Shown here: one piece after another, positions 34,821-46,679 of the stretch
How the letters are laid out: each line of letters starts with the position of its first letter
Position numbering within the stretch: the stretch's first letter is position 1
Source: Mangifera indica
Taxonomy: Eukaryota > Streptophyta > Magnoliopsida > Sapindales > Anacardiaceae
Direction: 5' to 3'
NCBI RefSeq assembly: GCF_011075055.1
Contig: NW_025401152.1
Coordinates: 1 to 64,000 of the forward strand
Length of the DNA: 64,000 nucleotides
Program-made: the position numbers and the translations under genes
Notes under the pieces: model-generated
Databases searched by the model: none
Seen by the model: the letters and a program-made list of their open reading frames with translations, nothing else
Told to the model about the DNA's origin: nothing

Positions 34821-34849
34821 CACGTGGATGCTTGCCTTTTCCCTATAAG
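34821..34849 (+). promoter_or_regulatory. G-box and TATA box of ERF copy 1
   Basis: CACGTG (34821-34826) lies inside GGCAGCCACGTGGATG, and CTATAAG (34843-34849) follows 17 bp later, 54 bp before the ATG. The G-box context is kept in all three copies (53058-53063 and 58396-58401), while the TATA is CTATAAG in copies 1 and 3 and TTTAAAG in copy 2. G-boxes bind bHLH and bZIP factors. Confidence 0.55.
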
Positions 34850-34902
34850 AATCTGAAATCTTTCTTTCCAGCCTCCAACATGAATCTGTTGTTTACTGGA
34901 AG

Positions 34903-35385
34903 ATGGAGCAGCAGCCCTTCAAAAAACTGAAACTTGAAGCTGAACGCCTTCGAGCCGAAAAAGAACACAATATCATGGTTTCTACTCTTACGCACGTAAT
35001 CACAGGCGACATTCAAAGTATCAACAGCCATGAACAATTATACACAATGTTACCGCTGCCGCCGGATGGTGACACTTGTCAGGTATGCAAAATCAGGGAC
35101 TGTTTAGGTTGCAATCTATTCCTCTCTACTGAAGAGGATGGAAATGTTGTAGAGGAGGATACAAAGAAGAAGATGGTAAAGTACAGAGGTGTTAGAGAGA
35201 GGCCATCGGGCAAATGGGCAGCTGAGATTTGGGATCCATCACGGAGAGAAAAAGTGTGGCTTGGCACGTTCGAGACGAAGGAGGCTGCTGCCAGGGCTTA
35301 TGATAAGGCAGCCATTGAATTCCGTCACTTGCGTGGACTTAAAACCAAGCTTAATTTTCCGTTTTCCGACTACAATGCCACTTAA
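34903..35385 (+). CDS. AP2/ERF transcription factor, copy 1 (group X-like, ERF109-type)
   Basis: The product is 160 residues from a single exon. The N-terminal part (1-50) has [27 protein letters not shown]. The motif [14 protein letters not shown] (residues 57-70) has a C-X2-C-X4-C-X2-C pattern seen in group X ERFs such as ERF109/RRTF1. The AP2 domain spans residues 94-154 ([14 protein letters not shown]). Oddities: the usual RPWGKW reads RPSGKW (S102) and EIRDP reads EIWDP (W110); both positions normally contact the GCC-box. Three extra residues sit near the domain end ([14 protein letters not shown]). The TAA stop lies where copy 2 has TAC, so the last 11 residues are lost. It is probably a nuclear stress-responsive regulator, but with altered or lost DNA specificity. 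It differs from copy 3 at three residues. Confidence 0.85.
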   Translation: MEQQPFKKLKLEAERLRAEKEHNIMVSTLTHVITGDIQSINSHEQLYTMLPLPPDGDTCQVCKIRDCLGCNLFLSTEEDGNVVEEDTKKKMVKYRGVRERPSGKWAAEIWDPSRREKVWLGTFETKEAAARAYDKAAIEFRHLRGLKTKLNFPFSDYNAT

Positions 35386-38300
35386 AGACACCATGGAAAT
35401 GGAAGCGGAGAGCTTTAACAATGGAACAGTTTGTATGATTGTTGGATACCTCCGTAGAAACTTAGAGTCTGCTACTTGGGCAGTTGGTGCAGAACTAGTG
35501 AGTTTAAGAGCATTATTTATTTATTTACTCCATTTGTTTATATAGTATTTTCTCTTAAACTTTAAGTAACGGCATTCGGCAGAGTAAATGAGGGTTTTTT
35601 CGTCATTTGAGCTTGAAGGGCAGGGAGGAAATTTCGGCTGGCTTAATCCCCAAATATATCAGTTCTTCTTCTCTTTCCATTGACACATATACTGCATAAA
35701 ATTAGCCAGCCCTTATTTCTTGCTCTGCTCTCTCGGCTTCTCTGCGTCCTAGCGCTAGTTATTGTTTGTCAGAGAAAACTTTGGTTTTCTTGCTGTCAGG
35801 TCATCGTCTGTAGTCCTGTGAGATCGTTTGTTCTCCGGTTTGCCGTGGCCTATGTAGAATCAATAATATCAGTTTCTTGATTTGATTCCTGATTGTATAT
35901 TATAACTTGTAAACGTTATTTCTTGGGTTTCGAGTTTGAAACCTAAATCAGGTATATTGCTCTTGTGTTGCTTTATTATTATTATTATTATTTTAAGTAA
36001 ATGTATGTATTAGCAAAAAGAAAGAACTGGTCTAAAGGAAAATACCCAAAAACAACCCAGGCTCTCCCTCCCAACGAAAGCTAATGCAGCAACATCATCT
36101 CCTCTTGAAGGTTTATCTTGCTTTATTTCTCTGTAAATGCTTGATTGATTGCCTGTTTGGCTGATAATTCGTGATAAAGATCTTGAATTTAAACATTAAC
36201 ATCATTCTTCAAGGGGATTCTTTGACTTGGTTGTGACTGAAAAGACAGACGAGAACTTGGAGAGAACAAGCACAGGATAAGAGAAACCGATGAATTCAAG
36301 TTTGTTTTATCCTTGTCCGATTGAATTATTGAAGTAGTCCCCACTTTCACTTTCCTTATTAACACGTGTAGAGAACTGAACCATGGATTTTTTTTAATTT
36401 TTAAATGGTAAAGGTGACATTCCCCAATAGAAAGAAAATTATTTTACCCTTTTAAGTGAAATTTCGTTCTAATCGAAAAGTCTTTTACTCTTTGATCTCC
36501 ATTCCTCCATCTTCTTCAAAAGCCCAGTTCCTTATTCTCGGCAATATATAGTAGCCTAACCAACAGTTCGAATGCAGTAGAAAAACGGACATCAGTTCAA
36601 CTGCACAATAAAGGAAAAATCAAACAAAGAGTCTGTTTCGGGTAATCACAGAAAAGGAAACAACAATAGCTTCTGCGTTTGTGCGAGCTAAGATGTGTAG
36701 TTTAAAAAGAGAAAGAACGTGAGAAATAAGAGGGGGAAGATGGGGAAGGATGAGATGGGGAAGGATGAAGAAAAGAAAAAGAAGGTGGGGAATAACACAG
36801 GGCAATTCCATCATAATCTTTAGAAGAAAGAGAAGAGAAGGTACCATCATGGAGCGGAGAAACAATTTGTTGAGAATAAAGAATAATCAATTAGTGACAC
36901 AAGGAAAATCGATATTTGTCCTGAAAATTATGATATAGTAGTGATTGAAATTAGCAATTTTTTAAATAAATTTGTTTTATTTCATGTTTAAAAAAATTAA
37001 ATATGTGAAATTCGTGTCAGACGATTATAAATTTGATGTTTAAAAGGGTGATGACATAATAACCTTATTGAAAATATTCAATAATTCAATAACCATACCA
37101 TATATAGAAAACAAAACTTGTATCCAACTGAGCGATTTATAAATTGAAAAGATCTAGCTATCCTCTGTTACGTCTCTAAGGAATAACCGTTCAACCATGA
37201 TCCAAATTATGTCCTCTGCGTTGAAGAGGTTAGAGATGCAAAAGTTCCTAGTGTCATGTGTGTTGCTTGGTATTGTTGATTAATAAGGTTTGCATAATTT
37301 TGTTTAAACTGTAAAATTGACCGAATCATTTAAAAATTATAATTTGATTTGTAAAATTATTTGATTCAGATTGATAAATTTTTGAAAAACAGTTTTTAAT
37401 TTGGATTACCGTTTAAGTGATTTTCAAACTGAACAAAACCATAAATTATATTTTAAAAAAATACATATATATAACTATTTGACAACAAAATTTAACAAAC
37501 AATAAAGTGTACAACTTGTTTTTTTCATATTTATTTTATCATTTTTTAACATATATATTATATATATTTCATATTTATTTTACATATTTATATTATGTTT
37601 TTTTAAAACTATAATTTAATTAATTTTATTAAATAATGTATATTTTAAAATAAATAATTTTAATAGGTTTAAATCGTAATTCAAATCAGACAAAATTGTT
37701 TTTTTTAGTTTGATTTGAAAAAACTCTCAAAACGTACTAAACTAAAGTTTGCACACTAATATAACATGTACAATCTCTAATAGAGAGAGAGTGGCTATTT
37801 TCCACCCAACATTTGTTATAATGATGCTTTCTCACAAGTTTGATTTTAATTTTAACTAGGCAAGGATCCAGTCCAAGCAAGCTCAAGCTTGGATCATTAT
37901 TTGGCTTGACCCGAACCTTCTCATCTCACAAGCGTTATCGCACCGAAGCTCATCTTGCTAACAATTAAATCGTTTGATTCTCTTAAACTATAATAATTGT
38001 TTAACTTCGGCTTTTTAAGTTCTAGAGAAAGAAATGTTAGATTCAAGAATCAAGTCAATCAAAGTCCTTAATGCAATATTACTAAACAACTAAACCCTAA
38101 ATGCAGAGTTTTAGAATTAATAACACAATAAAATTATACATATATATATATATATATTTTTTACGTAATTTGTATACATAAATGATATATCATTATGTGA
38201 TTAGATGATTTTAATTTAAAGATAAAATAACACTCAATTACATAATAATACATTATCTATGTATTTAAATTATATATAAAAAATATATACCCGCATTATT

Positions 38301-39100
38301 GCTCTTAATAAAAGGCTCGTTTGTTGTTTCACTAATCTTTCATAAAATCTAATGAATTTTAACTAGTGTAGGGGATTTATGTTTCCAAACTTTGAGTCGA
38401 GAAATAATAATTCTCTCATCTCGAATATTTAGAAAGTCCTTAATTTATCACTTAGATAAAAAGGTACGTGCATATGTTTACGACAAATTAAAATTTTTAC
38501 CATTAAACATGCCTGTCTCTACAAATTTATCACATTTTTAAGACATTAAACATGGATTGTTATTTTGTTATTGTGATTTTTGATGATTGATTTTGTTTTG
38601 GTGGAAAGGGTGATGCTGTTATGGGTGTTGGCTGTGGCAGTCCTGGTCTATGGGTGTGTGGCATTGGTGGCGTCGTTGTTTGTGGTTGGTGGTGTGTAAC
38701 ACTCACATGTCTATTTAATGATTTTTCTTATTTTTATAGCGATTCTTTTTTGTAGTAATTTTTTTATATTTGAGTAATTGTTTTTTTCTTTAATAATTTT
38801 TTTATTTTATAATTCGAACAAGTAGAACTTATTTTTAAATTGACTAATTTAAATTTAAATTAAGCTCAAATTAGTCATACTTATTTTGGCTTAAATCCAC
38901 TCATAGTTTAACCGGTTGAAGGGTATTCTTGTTAGTTTACAAAATTATATTACATGGTTAATAAGAATCATAACCCAAATATCCAATTCTCATATTGCTT
39001 CTCCTTTCTTTCCGTTTTCCTTCCCCTCATTTTTCTCTCTCCCATATCTGATTAACTTTTCTAGACATTAGAATTAATAAAAGGAACGCCCATATGTTTA
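35386..39100. other. Spacer downstream of ERF copy 1
   Basis: No convincing gene is seen. About 35540-36205 is a less AT-rich segment present in copies 1 and 3 but absent after ERF copy 2, where the flanks join directly. About 36600-36940 is purine-rich (GGGGAAGGATGAGATGGGG) and open on both strands by composition. About 37290-37760 is the dispersed repeat also seen at 33660-34060. At 37790 a terminus GGCTATTTTCCACCCAACAT resembles the MULE-MITE end but has no partner. About 38130-38300 is an AT-rich MITE remnant with a TA run. Confidence 0.4.
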
Positions 39101-40185
39101 ATAATGGATGATCAGTACAAATAGTGTAACGTACAACACAAAACCGATAGAAACAAGCGATAAAAACTTATATTGCTTTCAAAGGGTGGTGGGGGCAACG
39201 AAATGGAGTGGCTATTGGGCCAGTAGTGGGAAACGGGACGGCTGTGTCTGTAAATACAACAACTGGTTTAGGGTGAATGGGACCTCCATGAATACGAGTC
39301 GGTCCTTGTGCTTCATAAGATTTTAACTGATGCCGTCTTTTTGTTTTTTGTTTGGACACAAGTACGGACCTTATGTTATATATGTAATTACTTAGACAGA
39401 TATTTTAATAAAACAAGAGGGGCCCAGCCGTCCACTTATCACAAACTCTGTTCACACCTTTACATATGAGGACCCCCGCAACGCTAAAGTAGCGTTGCAG
39501 AATCCCTCTCTTTAAGAAGATTCCTCCATCTCTTTTTCTCCCACCAAAATTAAATAGAAAGAAGAGCAACAAGTACACACAGTGTTGTCTCTCTGCCTAA
39601 TCTTGAAGCATGTGAACATGCAAAATTAATGGCTGTTTTAGCCGCAACTTTTTCTCCTCAACCAAAGAACATGCAAATGAGTAGGACGGCGAAAAGAAGT
39701 ACACAATCTTTTTGTAAATTATTTTATAACAAATTGTATTACTTCTTAATATTTGATAATGTATGTTTTTTCATAATAAATCATATTATTATATAACACT
39801 GACTTTATTTATTATATAAATATAAAAATATTTTGATTTGATTTAGAGATAAATAATTTTAATATGATTCTATTTCAAATTAGGTTAGGATTTTGATTAT
39901 TTGATACAAAACTCAAATTAATACGATACGAATACAATCCAATGATATGAATTATCAAGTTTAATTGTAATGTCGATTCTAACTAAATTGGGTTTTACCA
40001 TTAAAGAATATCAAGAATTCCTTTTAAAGCAAGGGAAAAGAAAGAAGAAGAAGAAGAAAGAAAAGTAAGAAGAAAAAGAAAATGAGACTTGTGTTTTTAT
40101 CATCAGGAAAAGATGAACGTGGATAAATGAATTTTTAAATCATTGAAATATCTACCATATTAAATCGACAATAAAAGTAATTTAA
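39101..40185. other. Promoter-like segment with perfect hairpin, copy 1
   Basis: The interval 39200-39540 contains GGGCCAG and GGGGCCCAGCC, site-II-like motifs of plant promoters. It also has a perfect 9-bp stem, GCAACGCTA / TAGCGTTGC (39478-39486 and 39490-39498, 3-base loop), a CTTTAAGAAG TATA-like site and a pyrimidine-rich stretch before an ATG at 39629. That ATG opens a 55-codon frame starting MAVLAATFSPQPKN that soon runs into AT-rich sequence. It may be the 5' end of a truncated gene. The identical sequence lies at 62690-63770. No downstream exon was recognised. Confidence 0.35.
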
Positions 40186-40588
40186 GAACAGAATGAGAGG
40201 TGAGAATTCCCCGAAGCTCACATTTATCATTAGTAAGAACATCAAGTTTGAGGCCTAGGAAGGACAAATAAAGGAATCGATAGACTACAACTGACTATTA
40301 AACAATACTTGTCAACAGTGGTGTGGCTACCATTCCAACTACCACACTAGAATGCAATCCTTCCTCAATTCTTCTTCAAGAGACTCAAAATAGCTATTAT
40401 CAACTATTTTTGCAAACTTACATTAGAAAAACCACCATAGCTTTAATTATATTGGCACCGGAACCGCGCATTTGATTCCATGTATATTCAATGAACCATG
40501 CCAAATGTAAAGAAAATTTTCATCCCAAAAAGTCACCCTTCTATTCGGCACTCTTTTCTCAATCCAAAAAGCTCATCCTGCATCATGT

Positions 40589-41245
40589 TCATGGTGGTGC
40601 TGATGTCCCACTTGTGGTCTGTTTAGCCACATATATCTGCTTCATCTTTGCAGGGCCAAAACACTTTTCTGCACTTAAAGACTGGTTCCGCCCATGGAAC
40701 CCTATTCTTCGGTGGGAACATTCGCCCTCGGAACTATTCTTCTGTGAAATCTCAGTTCCTCTTTGATAACTGTACCCTGAAGAACTGTTGTACTGCTGGG
40801 AAGAAGTATTCTTTTGCTGCGAAGACTGAGGCTTAAAAGTATCAATATTGTTTTGGCCAACACTGTCGATGCTGCTGCTGTTGCTATTCTGAACAATATC
40901 ACTCTTGCCAGCATCTGTAATGATGCTTAGAGGCAGGCTCTTAGCAACATTCTGTGTTGAAGTCACAGGACCAGTAGAGCTTGATGAGTCAACTAACCCC
41001 AGTTCATCAGGCAACTGGGTGACAATTGCATCACTAGTTGCATGAAAATTTCTGCTGCTATCAGAGGGTGTTGACGTTCGGGACCTACTGGCATTACATG
41101 ACTGGCCAACAGGAAGTCCATAGTTATATTGTGGAGGAAGCACACAATCTGGCTGTTGTTGCAATGGCATCGATATGCCAACAGGCTGATGAGGAGCTGC
41201 AGTAACATTTGACCAAGGAGCTTGGACCGAAATATCCGAAGCACA
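40589..41245 (-). pseudogene. 3' exon of an unidentified Ser/Gln-rich protein, copy 1
   Basis: The open exon runs from a splice acceptor (TTTTTATGTCCAG, ending at 41246) to TGA at 40589. It encodes about 218 residues, rich in Ser, Gln and Asn, ending in SHRRIGFHGRNQSLSAEK and KMKQIYVAKQTTSGTSAPP. This dense conserved tail after a low-complexity stretch looks like the real C-terminus of a conserved plant protein. A tail of a non-canonical poly(A)/uridylyl-transferase-like protein is a guess I cannot verify. A 3' UTR-like sequence extends to about 40190. No upstream exons were recognised up to 42.8 kb, so this is probably a 3' gene fragment carried by the duplication. Copy 2 at 56007-56552 is also open. 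Confidence 0.55.
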
Positions 41246-42835
41246 CTGGACATAAAAATTTCAACCAAGTGTAAGTTGAGTGGCAAAAAAGAATTGTGGA
41301 GGTAAATTGTTCTAATCAACTGCAAGATATGCTTATTCTCTAGTCCCAAGGGTACATAATAATACAGAACAAAAACATTCCCTACCTGTTTCATTCAAAA
41401 AAGCCAGTGGTCTTTTTCTTTTTTTTTCGGAAAATAATAATTTAGTAACAGAAAACCTAGGGGAAGGGTTTCTTTCAAACATTTACATGTGCATATCATA
41501 TCGGCAGCAATTATGCATGTTACATAAACCTTAAAACTTTGTTTGATCATCAGCTCGTTTCTTTCAGCCAATCCCTTTTCTCTGATCTAATCTCATTTGA
41601 TTGTATTGCAGGGTTCAAGTTCCAAAGACCACAGTAAGGCTAGAACTCCCTGAGACTGTAACAGTACCTTAAAGTGTAAAAAATAGTGTTCCCTTAAGGG
41701 GACTAGCATTGCTTCATTAGTGATTTATCAGCCTTTGGAACACTTCGGTGATTGCAAGTGCTTAAAATGCTATACTTGATGGCCAAAAGGAATAAAATGC
41801 TTAAAAGAATTTTGTCACATACTATTGAGCTTAAGGACTTGTGACATTTTACGAAAATATTTGGTTGTTTGGTAGGATTTTTTTCATGATTATTAATTTG
41901 GAAGGATTGACATAATGATTGATTCGATCTATTTTCGTTTCTTTTACTTTATTTGTTAATTAGTTAGTGAGAAAAAAAATATATGTTTGAATGTATGTGT
42001 GTATATATGTTATGCACGTTTTAATCATATCTTCTTTCTTCACAATTTGTAGATACTTAAAGATATAAATGAATCATAAAACACTTGATTGTACATGATA
42101 CATAGATTCTTATGTTACTTGTAATAATATTTTAGTTTTGATTATAGGGAAATATTACCATAATAAAAAATTTATAGTTTTTTTTTTGTAATTATGGATC
42201 ATATAGAGACTTTAATATAATTGTGATTAGAAAATAATTAACGTCAATGATTATATTTTGAGAATCAAAAATTTATTTGTCAATATTATTATAATATTAA
42301 AAATATTCATCATTGATATTATATTTAGTGATAGGTAAATATTATTATAATGATAAAAATATTCATCGTTTATATTATATTTAGTGACAAATAAATATTG
42401 AGCGGTAATATTTATTATTGATATATGTTTAGTAACCGATAAGTTCTGTTATAACCATGAGAATATTTATTGTTAATATTATGTACAGTGATGAATAAAT
42501 ATTATTATAACGATGAGAATATTTATTATTGATATTACTATTTTTAATGACGAGACTTACACCTTTCATTATTTCTATTAACGATAAAATTTTTCTTCTC
42601 ATCGTTAATACTTTTAGCAATGGAAGTTATAACGATAGAGGACGATGAAATTTTTTTCATTATTAAAACTTTTTAATGATTAATTTTCCTCTTGTTATAA
42701 CTTTTGTTTTTTTTTTTAAGTGACAATTGGTCCGTATGATGTAGACTAATAGAAGAAACACCATTGTTTGTAAAAGATGTGTCTAATAAAACCTATTCAT
42801 CAAGTGGCTTTGAAGGTAGATTATTTGCCAGAATT
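41246..42835. other. Unique spacer with degenerate tandem repeat
   Basis: About 41250-41850 may be an intron of the minus-strand gene fragment; no exon was seen. About 42240-42560 is built from four or five degenerate units of about 75 bases, each with AATATTATTATAATGATNA followed by AATATTCATCATTGATATTA-type sequence. The remainder is AT-rich. Confidence 0.4.
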
Positions 42836-44450
42836 ATTTGCAATTATGGAGAATATGAAGATTTGTTATGTCTCTACATGAAATGAAGAGTGTTGGGTTG
42901 CTCAACTCACATTTCCCTTTGCATACAGCCATGCTCTGGCAACGGGTTTGAGGCCTATGTGAGCACTTTGGCAAGTTTAATTCCTATGTGCACCCTTTTG
43001 GGTTTTTTTATTTTGGTAAATTCTTCATGGCTTTATTGTCAAATCTGGATAAATGTGTGATTTGCTTTTTGGTGCGTGCTTTGATTTCAATGTATAGCAG
43101 GAGATTTTGATTTATCTACAGTTTGATTCTGTGGTGGAAAAAAATGTAACAGTAGATTATGAGCAGCTACTGTTTATCTGCTCATAGACAAGGCAAACAG
43201 TTTTTTTGGTAAGCTTTTGAGATGTTTTGTATATACTTAAAAGTATTTCTAAAAGGCTTTCCACAGTCATTAGCCATGTAGTCAAATTGTGATTTATAAA
43301 CATTTTGTAATAGTGTTGAATTTGAATAGAATTAAGATTGAATTTAGATAGCTCGATTTGAAAGACTCAAATTCATCTTAAACTAAACTTGAGTTCGACT
43401 TAATTTGAAGGGAGTTAAACCTGAGTTTGATCTACAATATCAAATTGAATTTGAAACTCACATCAAAACAATATTCTTTTTTACGATTATTAGTCAAAAT
43501 GACACTGTTTTGGTTATTTCAAATTAAGCTTACCCAAAGTCTTGAATCTAGCAAGCTCAACATCTCTAGACTCAAGCTTGATAATACCACATTCCCTACA
43601 TTTGAGCTTAAGTTCGATTAGAAACAACTCGATTCAAGATCGATTAAGTTAAGCTAAAATTATGTGTGCACATTTTTTATATACATAATTTGGTATAATA
43701 ATTTTAAAGTAAAAATAAAATAATATCCAATTATATGATGACACATTATCTATCACTTATCACTATGGATGTTTTACTCTAATTGTGGTCAACTATCCTA
43801 TTCTTTTAAGCTGTTTTACCCAATGCCCGTAAGAAATGCTGTCTCATAAAATACTTCAATCTCTGGGTGCATACACAGTGGAAAAACCGAAGAGGCAATT
43901 ATCTTGAGCAAATGCAGAAAGAGGGAGCGGAGTTGGACATGGTAATACCAAGTAAGGCAAACTCTAGATTCAATGAGCACTCTCATAATCATGACATAGG
44001 GTAAATCAAAAGTTTAATCTTGAAATATCATCATAAATGTTTTTGAACTTTTCACTTTGGTGCTTGAAATACCATCATTTTATCATTCAAGTTACCTTGT
44101 GGGTACCATAAATCTATACATGCTTTTGCAATTACAACAATATCTGTCCAATAAACTCCTCTTCTTACATCTCTTGTATTCACGTATAACAGATTGGAAA
44201 ACACAAATGTAAGTCTCTTAGTTTTTCAAATGGGAGACGAGGGACATAATTTATCTGTTGAATGCAATTATGTCTTTGCATATCCAAATAAAAGTGCCAA
44301 AGAAGCATTTGCCTTCTTCAATGAACTGTAACTCACGGACTCCAAGCGCTTTGAAAAGGATGTGACTGTCCGCAATAACTCCACTGTAGACCTTTTTGGA
44401 AGACCTGGTTAGTTGAGTTTTTGACAAAATTCAGCTTCTTCTCTTAGAAC
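42836..44450 (+). pseudogene. PPR-type pseudogene fragments, copy B
   Basis: This is a diverged direct copy of 29370-30960. It starts with AATTATGGAGAATATGAAGA and continues with the same CATGCTCTGGCAACGGGTTTG segment, the FDSVVEKNV-like segment (near 43120), the GKTEEA / LEQMQKEGAELDM segment (near 43880-43940) and the YPNKSAKEAFAFFNEL segment (44280-44330). Stops and frameshifts differ from copy A, so both have decayed separately. The spacing shows that the PPR region, the ERF and the 3' gene fragment were duplicated as neighbours. Confidence 0.65.
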
Positions 44451-44853
44451 TTTCTGTAAGCCTGCTAGAATCATTAGTGTGTGCTTAAAGAATCCATGCC
44501 AATTTTCATAGTGAGGAAAAAAAAGTTCCATTATTGAATAGACGATGGTTTTGGGTAGCCTACAACGTGAAATTACTAATTACGGTATGAAAGAATAATT
44601 TGTGGAAAGTTCCGTGGGAAAGAAATCAAGAGGTAGAAGCTATGGTGATGGATTGGATATGGTGGACGATGGATCTGCGTGGATAGCCTTGACTTCAGAT
44701 GAAGGACTTTGAATGAAGAACGCGGCGTGGAGTGACAATACGATATTCGGTCCATGTGTCAATTGGCGAGTGAAGGTGGACAGGCCAAGCAGCTACAAAT
44801 GACCACGATGGTTGCTGGTAATGGACGGCGGAGAAATAATTGACCTTTATAAC
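44451..44853. other. Spacer homologous to 31800-32160
   Basis: It matches the less AT-rich stretch before the foldback element in the first PPR-pseudogene region (shared GGATATGGTGGACG and GGACAGGCCAAGCAGCTA-type segments). No frame is kept between the copies, and no gene is called. Confidence 0.45.
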
Positions 44854-45332
44854 GGCTGAAATACATATTCCCACCTAAGGTTTTGTGAATAAACTATTAT
44901 CCCCTTGATTTCACAAACCTTCAACGTTCCTCCCTCCATTTGTGTCCGCCCACGGATTTTTCAGTAGCACTGATTTTTACCACTGAAAAGTCACTTTTAC
45001 TCTTATTAATAATTATTAATATATTAAAATTTAAATGTGATTATTTATACACCATTTAAAAAATTGGACCAGACTAACTAATCTAATCAATTGAGTTGTT
45101 AATTGCTAATCAAATCACTTAGAGTATGTATAAAATAATAAATAATTATACGATAATATATTATTATTTATATATAAAATTATACATATTATTTATATAC
45201 ATAGTTTTATTATTCTATAATACTCTCCTCCTTTAATTCAAAGATTTAAAAATTTGGGTGGAATGTTGATGGTTTCTGAAACCAAGGGTAGTACGCATTC
45301 CCAAACCTTGGGCATGAAGTGGTATTTTAGCT
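44854..45332. mobile_element. Foldback element, second MULE-MITE subfamily, copy B
   Basis: The ends are GGCTGAAATACATATTCCCA and (reverse complement) AGCTAAAATACCACTTCATG, continuing as inverted CCTAAGGTTTTG / CCCAAGGTTTGG. It sits at the same position as the element at 32164-32878, so it is the duplicate of one insertion. It is shorter by about 235 bp. Confidence 0.5.
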
Positions 45333-45369
45333 TTTAATTACACGATATTATTATTATTATTATTATCAC

Positions 45370-46100
45370 GGCTGAAAGACTTATTCTCACCCAAGTTATA
45401 ATGAATACCTAAAGTTTCACTTTTCAATTTTTAAAAACCTAAACACTTATTTATAAGTTAAAATCTGTTAAAATTTTCAGTTAAAATTAAAGATAAAATT
45501 GTTATTTAATAATAATATTTAAAAAATAAAAGTTTATGTCATTTTACCCCTTGATTTAAAAAACTAATAATTTTTTCTTAAAAATTAAGTTTTATAAAAT
45601 GATATTTTTCCCCTATTTAGGGTTTGAAATTTTGCTAGTGAATTTTCAATGAATGACAACTGATCTCTCTCCCTCTTAGTGATGTCTTTCCCTCCAATGT
45701 TTTCTCTCTGATTAACGATGTTTGAATTTGATAAAATCTAAATAAAGAGTCAAAACTCTTCATCTGGATTTCATTGAATCCACAAATTGTTGGTCACAGA
45801 AAAAGCATTAGAGGAAGATATGTCGCTGAGAGGGAGAGGGATAGACTATCATTTGTTGGCGAAATTTGAAACCCTAGGTAAGGGGAAAAAATCATTTTTT
45901 AAAACTTAATTTTAGAGAAAAAATTATTAGTTTATCAAATTAATGAGGTAAATGATATAAATTTTTATTTTTTTAATATTATTATTAAATAAAGTTTTAC
46001 TTTTAATACTAATGAAAAATTTTAACAGATTTTAACTTATTGATAAGTGTTTAAGGTTTAAAAAATTGGAAGGTGGGATTTGAACATTTCTCAATATGTT
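45370..46100. mobile_element. MULE-type foldback element, diverged
   Basis: It starts GGCTGAAAGACTTATTCTCACC and ends (reverse complement) near TTGAGAAATGTTCAAATCCCAC. The interior arms are inverted relatives: the AAAACTAATAATTTTTTCTTA stretch near 45560 pairs with AGAAAAAATTATTAGTTTATC near 45915, and GGGTTTGAAATTTTG pairs with GCGAAATTTGAAACCCTAGG. A central less AT-rich part (45640-45870) holds facing CTCTTCATC / CTCTC segments. The right end is uncertain and no target duplication was found. Confidence 0.55.
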
Positions 46101-46445
46101 GGGTCTGAATTTTGGGCTATTGTTATTATATCTGAGCTGGAGCTGAACCCACCACGCTGAGGCTGTTCGAGCAGGGACTCTTCCTTCCTTTTGGATAGTT
46201 TGACTAATTCTTTTTGTTGTCGGTTATTACGTAATCACAATCATATTTGTCGTCAGTTATTACGTAAAATTCAATCACAACCATATTTGTTGTCCGTTAT
46301 GACAAAATTTTCGGACACTTTAAATAAGAAAAATTTCAAGATATTTTGGTTCATTTGAACAATATGTTAGATAATTAATATTAAGAGTAATGTTATCTTG
46401 TATATATAAATAAATATATTTTTATATATATTATCGTATAATTGA

Positions 46446-46487
<42 letters not shown>

Positions 46488-46679
46488 GTATCAAAATAAA
46501 TATATATAATTTTATTATAATATTATTTACATCTTTAATGATATAATTAAATTATATTTTTAATTTAATTATTTTATATTTTTTTATTTTCTCACCTAAT
46601 TAACGTAATCTCGAACTCTCTTTCATTTTGTCATATATGATTCTTCTTACTAATATGATTTCCATTTGATAAACCCATA
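46101..46679. other. AT-rich spacer left of the retrotransposon
   Basis: About 46195-46310 has a short tandem motif, GTTGTCGGTTATTACGTAA-like, repeated about three times. About 46446-46482 is a long TA microsatellite inside an AT-rich MITE remnant. No gene. Confidence 0.45.

Larger units (their letters stand above)
33147..41250. repeat. Segmental duplication block, copy 1
   Basis: The interval 33147-40414 is repeated in direct orientation at 56553-64000 (window end). The interval about 40190-41180 is repeated at about 55500-56552. The block contains a truncated MULE element, an ERF gene, about 5 kb of spacer and the 3' end of a minus-strand gene. Compared with copy 3, the first about 1.5 kb differ by several percent, while 35.9-40.4 kb differ at only a handful of bases. 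Confidence 0.9.

Noticed and set aside
36620..36940. Overlapping open frames on both strands, repeated at 60208-60526
   Set aside because: Purine-rich composition; conservation reflects the recent block duplication, not selection.
39108..39359. Small frames on both strands, repeated at 62694-62948
   Set aside because: No start context or recognised motif; same recent duplication. Treated as promoter-like sequence instead.
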